Source: an uncultured Pelagibacteraceae bacterium
Lineage (GTDB): Bacteria; Pseudomonadota; Alphaproteobacteria; Pelagibacterales; Pelagibacteraceae
NCBI GenBank assembly: GCA_902574215.1
Contig: CACGMR010000005.1
Location: 1-59,369 of the forward strand
DNA: 59,369 nt
Direction: 5' to 3'
Shown piece after piece: positions 27,181 through 35,060 of this stretch. A model generated the notes under the pieces. It did not search any database, was not told the origin of the DNA, and was given only the letters and a program-made list of their open reading frames with translations. The position numbers and the translations under genes are program-made. Within the stretch, counting starts at the first letter, position 1. Each line of letters starts with the position of its first letter.

Positions 27181-28170
27181 AGATTTAATTTTATTTACTA
27201 ATTCTTCGTTAATATTTCTTGGACCAGTGTCCATTCTATTCTTATGACGTCTTTCTCCAGGTAATCTTACTTCACCCATTGATTTCATTTTTTCAAAAAA
27301 TTCGTCAGCATGTTTTTGCCAATTAGTACCTGATGTTTTATCTGGGTTAATGGCTAGTATGAATTCACCACCACTTGGAGGACCACCATCATTATTATCT
27401 TTAGCTGCTGTTTCAAAACTAAAATTATCTCCAACTAATGCTCCTGCCATTAATTCAACCATCATTGCAATTGCAGATCCTTTGTAACCACCAAAGGGTA
27501 ATAAAACTCCACCGTCAGCAATTTCACCTGGATCAGTTGTTTCTTTACCATCTTTAGTTAAACCTGTTCCAAGTGGAACTTTGTGCCCTTCTCTTTTAGC
27601 AACTTGAACTTCACCCATTGCCATTGAAGCAGTTGCCATATCATAAACAACTGGTGTTTTACCTGGACGTGGCCAAGCAAAAGAAATTGGGTTTGTTCCA
27701 AATAATGGTTTTATGGCACCAGCAGGTGCAACAGCAGGCTTGTAAGATGTACAAGCAAATGCAACCAAACCTTCCTCTGCTAATTTTTCTGTTTCAGGCC
27801 ACATAGCAGCCATGTGATGTGAATTATTTATTGCTAATACCGCAACACCATTTTCTTTTGCAGCGTTTGCTAATTCAGGCAAACCTTTATTTAAAACTAC
27901 AGGTGCTAAACAATTATTTCCTTCAACTTTGATTACTGATGGAGATATTTTTTTTACTTCAGGTTTCCCTTTTCCATTTATCTTTCCACCTTTAAGACCT
28001 GTTACATAAGCTGGCAATCTAAATAAACCGTGTGACACAGAACCATCTCTTTCAGCGTTTCTAATTAGGTCTGATAAAATTGATGCTGTTTCATCATCGC
28101 AACCATTTGCCAAAAGTGTTTTTTTGGCTAGTTCGAATATTTCGTCTAAAGTTAAAGATACAGTACTCAT
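27172..28170 (-). CDS. Ldh/malate-dehydrogenase-family oxidoreductase, likely delta1-piperideine/pyrroline-2-carboxylate reductase
   Basis: A 332-residue NAD(P)H-dependent enzyme of the malate/L-lactate dehydrogenase 2 family. SVSHGLFRLPAYV, NNSHHMAAMWPE, KPLFGTNPISFAWPR and PFGGYKGSAIAMMVELMAG match the subgroup that reduces cyclic imines of proline and lysine breakdown (DpkA/LhpD type). The specific substrate is inference. It follows zur with a one-base overlap and is the last gene of znuC-znuB-zur on this strand, so it may respond to zinc status. It overlaps the convergent xthA by nine bases. Confidence 0.82.
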   Translation of the reverse strand: MSTVSLTLDEIFELAKKTLLANGCDDETASILSDLIRNAERDGSVSHGLFRLPAYVTGLKGGKINGKGKPEVKKISPSVIKVEGNNCLAPVVLNKGLPELANAAKENGVAVLAINNSHHMAAMWPETEKLAEEGLVAFACTSYKPAVAPAGAIKPLFGTNPISFAWPRPGKTPVVYDMATASMAMGEVQVAKREGHKVPLGTGLTKDGKETTDPGEIADGGVLLPFGGYKGSAIAMMVELMAGALVGDNFSFETAAKDNNDGGPPSGGEFILAINPDKTSGTNWQKHADEFFEKMKSMGEVRLPGERRHKNRMDTGPRNINEELVNKIKSLS

Positions 28171-28568
28171 TATTTCGATTTACATTTTTTACATAAACCA
28201 AAAAATTCTAAATTATATTTGCTGTATTTCATTCCAGAATCATCTGAAAAATTAGATAAATATTTTGAAAGTTTTGAATTACTTATTTCAGATACATTTT
28301 CGCAGCTTTCACAAATTGAAAATGCTGTCGCTTTTGAAATTTGACAACTAGAATTTTGGCAAGCAATAAAGGCGTTTCTACTTTCTATCTTATGAATTTT
28401 TCCAATTTCAACTAACTTATCTAAAGCTCTGTAAACTTGTAGTGGTGCTTTAATTCCTTTTTTTTGAACATTAAAAAGAATTGAATAAGCTTTCATAGGC
28501 TCACCAGATTTATCAATTAAGTCAAAAATAATTTTTTGGTTTTTTGAAAGGCTATGTTCTTTTTGCAT
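28170..28568 (-). CDS. zur: Fur-family zinc uptake regulator Zur
   Basis: A 132-residue Fur-family repressor with winged-helix region APLQVYRALDKLVEIGKIHK and cysteine pairs CESC (near residue 97) and CKKC (near residue 129), the structural zinc site. Operon position after znuCB identifies it as Zur. At the regulatory site His (IHKIES) and Cys (IAC) are kept, but the later histidine of E. coli Zur (His96) has no obvious match; the segment is rich in Ser and Cys (CQNSSC). Likely targets are the boxes at 30164-30194. Confidence 0.87.
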   Translation of the reverse strand: MQKEHSLSKNQKIIFDLIDKSGEPMKAYSILFNVQKKGIKAPLQVYRALDKLVEIGKIHKIESRNAFIACQNSSCQISKATAFSICESCENVSEISNSKLSKYLSNFSDDSGMKYSKYNLEFFGLCKKCKSK

Positions 28569-28591
28569 TTTAAATTCTTATCAATTAGTTA

Positions 28592-29395
28592 TCAGTTTTT
28601 CAATTTAATCGATTGTTTTATTTTAAATAAAGATAGTATGAACAATACTAAAGAGGCAGCTATTATTGATGGACCTGATGATGTATTAAATTCTAAAGAT
28701 GAAAATAGTCCTACTAATACTGACAATAATCCACCAATTATTGAAAATAACACCATCTTTTGAGGGCTATCAGAAATATTTCTAGCCATCGCAGCTGGAA
28801 TAATAAGCATACCTGTAATTAGTAACAACCCTACCATTTTAATTGATATTGCTATTACAGCAGCCATAAGAATTGTAAAAACAGCTTTTGCTCTGTCGGG
28901 GTTTAAACCTTCTGCCTCAGCCAATTCATAATTAACAGTAGATGCAAACAATGGTTTCCAAATCAATTTTAAAACTAATAATATTAATGCTCCTCCAGTC
29001 CATATGATTAATAAATCATCTGTTGTTACAGCTAATATATCACCAAATAAAAGCCCCATAATATCAAAACGAATAAATGTTAAAAAACCTATTACTACTA
29101 ATCCAACTGCTAATGAAGAATGAGCTAATAAACCAAGCAAAGCATCACCAGGTAAATTAGTTTTCTTCTGTAATTGAATTAAAATCAAAGCAATTAAAGA
29201 TGAAATAATAAATACTGAAAGAGCAATGTTTAATTCAAATGAATAGGCCAAAGTAACACCAAGTAATGCTGAGTGAGCTAATGTATCGCCAAAGTAAGAT
29301 AACCTTCTCCAAACAACAAAACAACCAAGAGGTCCAGTTACTAAAGCTATTCCTAAACCTGCAATTAGTGCTCTTATAAAAAAATCATCAAACAT
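28592..29395 (-). CDS. znuB: zinc ABC transporter permease ZnuB
   Basis: A 267-residue ABC-3 family inner-membrane permease with about eight helices. Family markers are GPLGCFVVWRRLSYFGDTLAHSALLG at residues 21-46, given in pieces as LSYFGDTLAHSALLG, and ITGMLIIPAAMARNIS. It works with ZnuC (ATPase) and ZnuA (periplasmic receptor). It lies one base after znuC and 23 bases before zur. Confidence 0.93.
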   Translation of the reverse strand: MFDDFFIRALIAGLGIALVTGPLGCFVVWRRLSYFGDTLAHSALLGVTLAYSFELNIALSVFIISSLIALILIQLQKKTNLPGDALLGLLAHSSLAVGLVVIGFLTFIRFDIMGLLFGDILAVTTDDLLIIWTGGALILLVLKLIWKPLFASTVNYELAEAEGLNPDRAKAVFTILMAAVIAISIKMVGLLLITGMLIIPAAMARNISDSPQKMVLFSIIGGLLSVLVGLFSSLEFNTSSGPSIIAASLVLFILSLFKIKQSIKLKN

Positions 29396-29396
29396 A

Positions 29397-30143
29397 TTAG
29401 TTTTTCTTTATTTCACCTTTATCTGAATGAACGTGATCATGTTTATGTTCATATACAGAAAGAATTTGAGATGCTTGTTCACCAAATAAGGTTTTATATT
29501 CATTGTTTTTAGCAACATCCATTGGTGATCCGGAGCAACATACGTGACCATTTAAACAAACCACATGATCAGTTGCTGTCATAACTGTATGCAAATCATG
29601 TGAGATTAATAGAATTCCACAATTTAGTGTATCAGAAATTCTTTTTATTAACTCATACAATGCAATCTCACCAGTATAATCAACTCCTTGAACAGGTTCA
29701 TCAAGAACTAATAGTTCAGGTTTTTTTGAAATAGCTCTTGCAATTAAAACTCTTTGAAATTCACCACCTGATAAATTTCCTAAATTTTTATTCTTAAGAT
29801 GGATAACACCTGTTAATGTAAGTGCTTCATCAATTGCCTCATCTTTAATATTTTCAGTTAGAAGCATAAAATCATAAACTCTTAACGGTAAGGTCCAATC
29901 AATAGATATTTTTTGAGGAACATATCCAACTTTATTTGTGTATTTCTCAACACTTCCTTCTATGTTTTTGTAAATTCCCAATGCAATTTTTGCGGTAGTA
30001 CTTTTTCCAGATCCATTAGGTCCAATAAGAGTAACAATCTTTCCTTTTTCAACAGTTAATGAAACACCTTCCACTAGCCATTTATCATTTTGTTTAAAAC
30101 CAGCGTTATTTAATTTTACTAATGTACTATTTTCTGAGCTCAT
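29397..30143 (-). CDS. znuC: zinc ABC transporter ATP-binding protein ZnuC
   Basis: A 248-residue ABC ATPase. Walker A is GPNGSGKST near residue 41, the signature is NLSGGEFQRVLIARA, Walker B is LLVLDEPVQGVD, and the switch His is LISHDLHTV. The C-terminal tail is histidine-rich (EHKHDHVHSDKG), a feature of zinc transport ATPases. It is the first gene of the minus-strand zinc operon, divergent from znuA, with the Zur-box-like elements in between. Confidence 0.93.
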   Translation of the reverse strand: MSSENSTLVKLNNAGFKQNDKWLVEGVSLTVEKGKIVTLIGPNGSGKSTTAKIALGIYKNIEGSVEKYTNKVGYVPQKISIDWTLPLRVYDFMLLTENIKDEAIDEALTLTGVIHLKNKNLGNLSGGEFQRVLIARAISKKPELLVLDEPVQGVDYTGEIALYELIKRISDTLNCGILLISHDLHTVMTATDHVVCLNGHVCCSGSPMDVAKNNEYKTLFGEQASQILSVYEHKHDHVHSDKGEIKKN

Positions 30144-30163
30144 ATATTGCTTGACTTATAAAT

Positions 30164-30194
30164 GTTATATTATTACATAACGTTATATTATAAC
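30164..30194. promoter_or_regulatory. two tandem Zur-box-like sites
   Basis: GTTATATTATAAC at 30182-30194 is a 13-base palindrome around a central T and matches the core of known Zur operators. GTTATATTATTAC at 30164-30176 is the same with one change. Between them lies ATAAC, so ATAACGTTAT forms another palindrome. The pair sits in the 71-base region between the divergent znuC and znuA starts and would overlap both promoters. Repression by Zur when zinc is sufficient is inferred. Confidence 0.7.
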
Positions 30195-30214
30195 AACCAA
30201 TTAAATTACTTATT

Positions 30215-31321
30215 ATGAAAAATATTAAAAAAATACCACTTATATTCTCAATATTATCAATTCTAACATTCTTTACACCAGCAAATGCTGAAATAAAAGT
30301 AGTTGCTTCTATTAAACCAATTCATTCATTAGCCAGTTACTTAATGGATGGTATTGCTAAACCTGATTTAATAGTTGATGGATATGCATCTCCACACGGA
30401 TTTGCAATGAAACCTTCTCATGCAAAAATGCTTCAAAATGCTGACTTAATATTCTGGGTTGGTGAAGATTTAGAGAGTTTTTTAGAAAAACCATTGAGTT
30501 CAATTGCTAAGAAAGCAGAAAAAATTGAATTAATGGAAACTAAAGGATTACAGGTATTAAAATTTAGAGAAAGAAATATTTTTGATGAACATGATCATGA
30601 TGATCACGGACATGACGATCATGGTAAAAAAGAGGATGATCATGACGACCATGGACATGACGATCATGGTAAAAAAGAGGATGATCATGACGACCATGGA
30701 CATGATGACCACGGTAAAAAGGAAGATGACCACGATCATGACGATCATGGTAAAAAAGAAGATGATCATGACGATCACGGGCATGACGATCATGATGATC
30801 ATGATGGACATGCGCATGGTGAATTTGATCCACACATTTGGTTGGACCCAATTAATGCAAAAGCTATGTTAAATGAAATGGCAGAACATTTAATTGAAAA
30901 TGATCCAAAAAATGAAGCTAAATACAAAAGTAATTTAGCTAAAGCTTTACAAGAAATTGATAAACTTACAATTGATGTAATGACTGATTTAAGTAGCAGT
31001 GTTGCTTCAATTGTATTCCATGATGCTTATCAATATTTTGAGAAAAGATTTAATGTAAATATATTAGGTGCTTTTACTGTTAACACAGATGTGATGCCTG
31101 GTGCAGAACAATTAGCAGAAATCAGAGAGATAATTGAGCACGATAAAGTTGCTTGTGTGTTCTCAGAGCCTCAATTTAACCCTGATATTATTAAAGCTGT
31201 CGCAAAAGATATGAATATTAAAACTGGAGTAGTTGACCCATTAGGAGCAACATTAGACCCAGGAAAAGACTTATATTTCAATTTAATTAGAAATATGTCT
31301 GCATCTTTCAAAGGTTGTTAA
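30215..31321 (+). CDS. znuA: zinc-binding periplasmic protein ZnuA with His/Asp repeat
   Basis: A 368-residue periplasmic zinc receptor with a signal peptide cleaved near Ala25 (PANA/E). Zinc ligands are His61 (SPHGF), His207 (DPHIWLDP) and His269 (VFHDAY), with Asp341 nearby. Between the first two, residues about 125-202 form a loop with roughly 23 histidines, built from repeats of HDDHGKKEDD type encoded by near-identical 45-base units. Such loops in ZnuA proteins are thought to scavenge zinc. The protein is longer than usual because of this loop. Confidence 0.95.
   Translation: MKNIKKIPLIFSILSILTFFTPANAEIKVVASIKPIHSLASYLMDGIAKPDLIVDGYASPHGFAMKPSHAKMLQNADLIFWVGEDLESFLEKPLSSIAKKAEKIELMETKGLQVLKFRERNIFDEHDHDDHGHDDHGKKEDDHDDHGHDDHGKKEDDHDDHGHDDHGKKEDDHDHDDHGKKEDDHDDHGHDDHDDHDGHAHGEFDPHIWLDPINAKAMLNEMAEHLIENDPKNEAKYKSNLAKALQEIDKLTIDVMTDLSSSVASIVFHDAYQYFEKRFNVNILGAFTVNTDVMPGAEQLAEIREIIEHDKVACVFSEPQFNPDIIKAVAKDMNIKTGVVDPLGATLDPGKDLYFNLIRNMSASFKGC
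30608..30790 (+). repeat. 45-base tandem repeat inside znuA
   Basis: Three near-perfect 45-base units and a shorter fourth encode GHDDHGKKEDDHDDH-type peptides. The low number of synonymous changes between units indicates recent expansion or ongoing slippage. The repeat is in frame and codes for the zinc-binding loop. Confidence 0.85.
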
Positions 31322-31334
31322 TTTAAAATTAGGT

Positions 31335-31368
31335 TTAATCCGGGAATTTTTTTAAATTCTCGGATTAA
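31335..31368 (+). terminator. znuA: hairpin after znuA
   Basis: TTAATCCGGGAATTT and AAATTCTCGGATTAA form a 15-pair stem with one G-U pair and a four-base loop, 14 bases after the znuA stop. A U-tract is weak downstream, so it may act as a terminator or as a 3'-end stabiliser. Confidence 0.6.
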
Positions 31369-31453
31369 CAAATAATTATTACTGTTATTTAATCTCACAA
31401 AAAACATTGTATTTATTTTAAAGAAGATTTATTTTCTTTCATAATCTGACTAT

Positions 31454-32335
31454 ATGAATGATTTAAATTTATTTAAAAAAAATGGCTTTCTTGTTAAAGA
31501 AAATCTAATTTCTCAAACAAAGATAAATAAAATTAATAAAATTGTTAATGAAGTAATTTCAAAAGAAAAAAAAAGAAAAAAAACTAATGGTGCAAATGGA
31601 ACTCAATCCTATAATAATTATCATTTTGTATACAATTCAGGTTCTTCAAAAAATAAAGAAATTTTAAGACTAAATAATCCTCAGAACAGACATAAAGTTT
31701 TCTATGAATTATCTAGAGATAAAAGGATTATATCCATAGCTAAAAAATTGTTAGGTGGAACAGTTAGATTTCATCTAGGTAAATTAAATTTTAAACTACC
31801 AAATAAGAAAAAAGGAAGTGAAATTGGATGGCACCAAGATTGGGCTTTTTACCCACATACAAATGATGATTTGATCACAGTTGGTATATATTTAGATGAT
31901 TGCGATGAAAAAAATGGGCCACTGAAAATAATAAAGAATTCACACAAAAAGAAATTGTACAGCCACCACAGCAAAGAAAATTATTTTGTTGGAAAAATAG
32001 ACACTAAGAAAAATAAAATAGGAACTAAGGATAGTGTTTCGATAACTGGAACGGCTGGAACAGTAGTATTTTTTCATTGTAGATCAGTTCATGGGTCAGG
32101 ACATAATCAAATGAATAACTCAAGACCCTTAATTTTATTTGGTTATAGAGCTTGTGATGCGTGGCCATTAATCAATGATGGAAACCCTCATCCTGAAGTT
32201 GATTTAGAAAATTATGATAAAAATATCATTGTAGGAAATAAATCAATAAAACCAAGATTAACTAAAGTTCCAACCATAATCCCTCTGCCTAAGAAGAAAC
32301 ATTATGTTTCTATCTATGAGCTTCAAAAAAATTAA
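31454..32335 (+). CDS. phytanoyl-CoA dioxygenase (PhyH) family protein
   Basis: A 293-residue Fe(II)/2-oxoglutarate oxygenase-like protein. The metal triad is probably His127 and Asp129 (GWHQDWAF) with His213 (SVHGSGHN), and Arg224 (NSRP) would bind 2-oxoglutarate. Conserved GIYLDDCDEKNGPLKII and GTVVFFHCR support the double-stranded beta-helix fold. Related marine proteins act on varied small molecules, so the substrate cannot be named. It starts a short plus-strand group ahead of the small membrane protein, arsC-like and aquaporin genes, after a 56-base gap. Confidence 0.85.
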   Translation: MNDLNLFKKNGFLVKENLISQTKINKINKIVNEVISKEKKRKKTNGANGTQSYNNYHFVYNSGSSKNKEILRLNNPQNRHKVFYELSRDKRIISIAKKLLGGTVRFHLGKLNFKLPNKKKGSEIGWHQDWAFYPHTNDDLITVGIYLDDCDEKNGPLKIIKNSHKKKLYSHHSKENYFVGKIDTKKNKIGTKDSVSITGTAGTVVFFHCRSVHGSGHNQMNNSRPLILFGYRACDAWPLINDGNPHPEVDLENYDKNIIVGNKSIKPRLTKVPTIIPLPKKKHYVSIYELQKN

Positions 32336-32391
32336 ATCACATTAAAGTTTATTGTAATAAATCTTTAACAAAACATTCATATAAATTTTGA

Positions 32392-32616
32392 ATGTCATTT
32401 TTAAAAAAATATCTAAAGTGGATCAGTACACTCTTAGTTTTAACTGGTATTTTACTTACAAATCTTAATATTTACCCACTGAATATTTATTTTCATGGAC
32501 TTGGAGTTGTTGGATGGACAATTTCAGGTTTCTTATTAAAGGATAAGGCTATTTTAACAAATTTTGGATTACAAATTCCATTATTTGTAATTGGTATTTA
32601 TAAAATTATTTTTTAA
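32392..32616 (+). CDS. small two- or three-helix membrane protein
   Basis: A 74-residue hydrophobic protein: helices about residues 9-27 (WISTLLVLTGILLTNLNIY), 32-47 (IYFHGLGVVGWTISGF) and 56-72 (LTNFGLQIPLFVIGIY). The pattern HGLGVVGWTISGFLLKDKAI resembles small membrane proteins common in marine alphaproteobacteria, but I cannot assign a function. The stop overlaps the next start by one base (TAATG), arguing for a real coupled gene. Confidence 0.65.
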   Translation: MSFLKKYLKWISTLLVLTGILLTNLNIYPLNIYFHGLGVVGWTISGFLLKDKAILTNFGLQIPLFVIGIYKIIF

Positions 32617-33047
32617 TGAAAAATATTTTATTTGTATGCACAGGAAATTCAGCAAGAAGTATTATTGCTGAGAGTATTATTAATAACGAATACTCAAATA
32701 AATTAAAAGCTTTTAGTGCTGGTAGTAACCCATCTGGAGAAATCAATATTGATGTTAGAAGTTTTTTAGAGAAAAATAAAAATTATGATCTAACTAATTA
32801 TAGTTCTAAAAACTTTGAAGAGTTTATCAATAATGAAATAAAGATGGATCATGTAATAACGGTATGCAATAACGCAAATAATGAGGTATGTCCTATTTGG
32901 CCTGATAAAAATCAAATTATACACTGGGATATAGACGATCCAGTAACTAAACTTCAAAATGCTAATGACGAAGAAAAGCAAATAATCATTAGAAACACTT
33001 TCAATATTATAAGCAATAAAATTAAATATTGGCTAGATGAAAAATAA
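32616..33047 (+). CDS. arsC: arsenate reductase, low-molecular-weight phosphatase type
   Basis: A 143-residue protein with the phosphatase loop CTGNSARS (Cys8) at the N-terminus and further cysteines at Cys84 (TVCNNAN) and Cys92 (EVCPIWP). Their spacing matches the cysteine relay of thioredoxin-coupled arsenate reductases. It converts arsenate to arsenite. Its 3' end overlaps an aquaporin gene by 11 bases, a pairing known from arsenic-detoxification loci where an aquaglyceroporin exports arsenite. No arsR or arsB is visible. Confidence 0.85.
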   Translation: MKNILFVCTGNSARSIIAESIINNEYSNKLKAFSAGSNPSGEINIDVRSFLEKNKNYDLTNYSSKNFEEFINNEIKMDHVITVCNNANNEVCPIWPDKNQIIHWDIDDPVTKLQNANDEEKQIIIRNTFNIISNKIKYWLDEK

Positions 33048-33693
33048 AAATAAATATTTTCTTTCAGAATTTATTGGAAGTTGCTTTCTAGTAATGATCA
33101 TAGTTGGGTCAGGTTTAATGGCAGAAAATCTTACCAATGATACAGCGGTAATGCTAATTGCAAATACTATAGCAACTGGAGCTGGATTGTTTGTTTTAAT
33201 AACGGTATTTGCTGATGTGTCTGGGGCTCATTTCAATCCATTTGTAAGTATTGCTATGACAATTACTGGAAAGTTAAAAAAACACCTTCTACCCTTTTAT
33301 ATTTGTGCTCAGATCCTTGGATGTTTACTAGGTGTAGCTTTAGCAAATTTCTTTTTTGAACATCAGATTTTTGAATTATCAACAAAATCAAGAGATGGAA
33401 TCTATATTTTTGTATCAGAAATTATTGCAACATTAGGACTAATAATCATTATTTTTGGATCTATGAAGTCAGGTAAAATTACTGTAGCTGCATCTGTTGG
33501 GTTATATATTACAGCTGGTTATTGGTTTACTTCATCAACATCTTTTGCAAATCCTGCTGTAGCAATAGCAAGAACATTCACAGAGTCTTTTACTGGAATA
33601 AGTTATTTAAACACTCCTTTTTATATAGTTGCTGAATTAATTGGTATGTTGATTGCTGTGTATTTGGTGAAAAAGATTTTCTTAAATAAGTGA
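33037..33693 (+). CDS. aquaporin/aquaglyceroporin (MIP family)
   Basis: A 218-residue channel with six helices and two half-helix loops. The first loop motif is NPF (Asn67-Pro68-Phe69 in GAHFNPFVSIAM) instead of NPA. The second is canonical NPA (172-174) with Arg179 in ANPAVAIARTF. The change at the first selectivity loop may alter substrates. The overlap with the arsC gene suggests arsenite efflux, as for AqpS in rhizobia; glycerol or water passage is the alternative. It is convergent with phoB, overlapping by 12 bases. Confidence 0.85.
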   Translation: MKNKNKYFLSEFIGSCFLVMIIVGSGLMAENLTNDTAVMLIANTIATGAGLFVLITVFADVSGAHFNPFVSIAMTITGKLKKHLLPFYICAQILGCLLGVALANFFFEHQIFELSTKSRDGIYIFVSEIIATLGLIIIIFGSMKSGKITVAASVGLYITAGYWFTSSTSFANPAVAIARTFTESFTGISYLNTPFYIVAELIGMLIAVYLVKKIFLNK

Positions 33694-34362
33694 ATAACCT
33701 GAAGATCTAACTGTTCTAATTAATTCTTTTTTATTTTTTAAGTTAACTGATTGTCTCAATCTTCTAATGTGAACATCTATAGTTCTGCTCTCAACATTTA
33801 CATTATTTGGCCAAACACTCTCTAGTATTTGATCTCGAGAATAAACTCTTTTAGGATTTGTTAAAAAAAACTCTAATAACCTAAACTCAGTTGGCCCAAG
33901 TTTAATTTCTTGATCGTCTCTAAAAACTCTTTTTTCAATTCTATCTAACATTAAGTCATCAAACTTTAAATTATCAGATACAGTATTTGGATTAGATCTT
34001 CTTAAAACAGCTTTAATTCTCGCCATTAGTTCATTGAAACTGAAAGGTTTGGTTAAATAATCGTCTACCCCACTATCTAACCCTTTTATTTTATCCTCTT
34101 CTTCACCTTTAGCAGTTAACATAATTACAGGTAAATTCTTGTAACTAGTGTCTTTTCTAATATTTTTACAAATTTCAACACCTGAGAGATCAGGCAGCAT
34201 CCAATCTAATAAAAGTAAATCTGGTTGAAACTTTTTTAATTCTTTTAAACCATCATTTCCATTAACTGATGATGAAACTATAAAACCGTTTTTTTCAAGA
34301 TTATGTTGAACTAATTGAATTATTGAAGGTTCGTCCTCAATAATAAATATTTTACCATTCAT
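33682..34362 (-). CDS. phoB: phosphate regulon response regulator PhoB
   Basis: A 226-residue OmpR-family regulator. The receiver domain has the acidic pair Glu9-Asp10, phospho-acceptor Asp53 (LLLDWMLPD), Thr83-like (MLTAKG) and Lys102 (YLTKPF). The C-terminal winged helix has RIEKRVFRDDQEIKLGPTEF, VYSRDQILESVW and VESRTIDVHIRRLR. It activates phosphate-starvation genes by binding Pho boxes; candidate boxes lie at 38506-38523 and 39691-39708. It is the last gene of the phoR-pst-phoU-phoB run. Confidence 0.95.
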   Translation of the reverse strand: MNGKIFIIEDEPSIIQLVQHNLEKNGFIVSSSVNGNDGLKELKKFQPDLLLLDWMLPDLSGVEICKNIRKDTSYKNLPVIMLTAKGEEEDKIKGLDSGVDDYLTKPFSFNELMARIKAVLRRSNPNTVSDNLKFDDLMLDRIEKRVFRDDQEIKLGPTEFRLLEFFLTNPKRVYSRDQILESVWPNNVNVESRTIDVHIRRLRQSVNLKNKKELIRTVRSSGYSLI

Positions 34363-34364
34363 TT

Positions 34365-35057
34365 TTATTTTTCAATAACTTTTCCTTTAGGTCTGCTTCC
34401 TTTTAAATACTCGCCTTTAATTAAAAAACATATTGACTCAGCAATATTAGTTATATGATCACCTGCTCTTTCAAGGTTTTTTGTCGCAAAAATTAAATGA
34501 GTAGAAAAATCTAAATTTTTTTTATCTTTTGAAAGAAAATCAATTACACTTTCCATAGCTATATAAGTAAGATCGTCTACTTGTTCATCTTTTTCCCATA
34601 CTTCTTTTGCTTTATCATAATTTTTGTTAACATAACTATCGAGTACATCATTTAACTGCTTTATAACTAAATCACCAAGTCTTTTTAAATTACCTAAAAG
34701 TTCCTCAGGTAAATCTAATGGAAGGGGTTTGACTTTTTTTGCATTACTTTTAGATAAATCTCCAATTCTTTCTAAATCTTGAGATATTTTTAATGAGCTG
34801 ATTGTTTCTCTTAAATCAATTGCCATTGGTGCTCTCTTTACTAACAATGTCATTATTTGAGTATCAATTTTAGATCTGAATTTATTTATTTCATCATCAC
34901 TTTTAATAATTTTATCAATTGAATCTTTATCAACTTTAATTACCGCATCCATTGAATCAACTAATTGAGACTCTGTTAGACTTCCCATTTTTATGACAGA
35001 GTCTATTAAGTACCTTAATTCTTCTTCATAAGATTTTACTGTGTGTTCATTACTCAT
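34365..35057 (-). CDS. phoU: phosphate signalling protein PhoU
   Basis: A 230-residue protein of two three-helix PhoU repeats, with the metal-binding E/DxxxD patterns visible in KISQDLERIGDLSKS and KNLERAGDHITNIAES. PhoU connects PstB to PhoR and keeps the regulon off when phosphate is plentiful. It lies between pstB (three bases) and phoB (two bases). Confidence 0.95.
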   Translation of the reverse strand: MSNEHTVKSYEEELRYLIDSVIKMGSLTESQLVDSMDAVIKVDKDSIDKIIKSDDEINKFRSKIDTQIMTLLVKRAPMAIDLRETISSLKISQDLERIGDLSKSNAKKVKPLPLDLPEELLGNLKRLGDLVIKQLNDVLDSYVNKNYDKAKEVWEKDEQVDDLTYIAMESVIDFLSKDKKNLDFSTHLIFATKNLERAGDHITNIAESICFLIKGEYLKGSRPKGKVIEK

Positions 35058-35060
35058 AAT

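Noticed and set aside
30557-30872. Three His- or Met-rich frames overlapping znuA on both strands, and a CRISPR-like spacing
   Set aside because: They arise from the in-frame 45-base repeat of znuA. Units are contiguous with no unique spacers, so it is not a CRISPR array.
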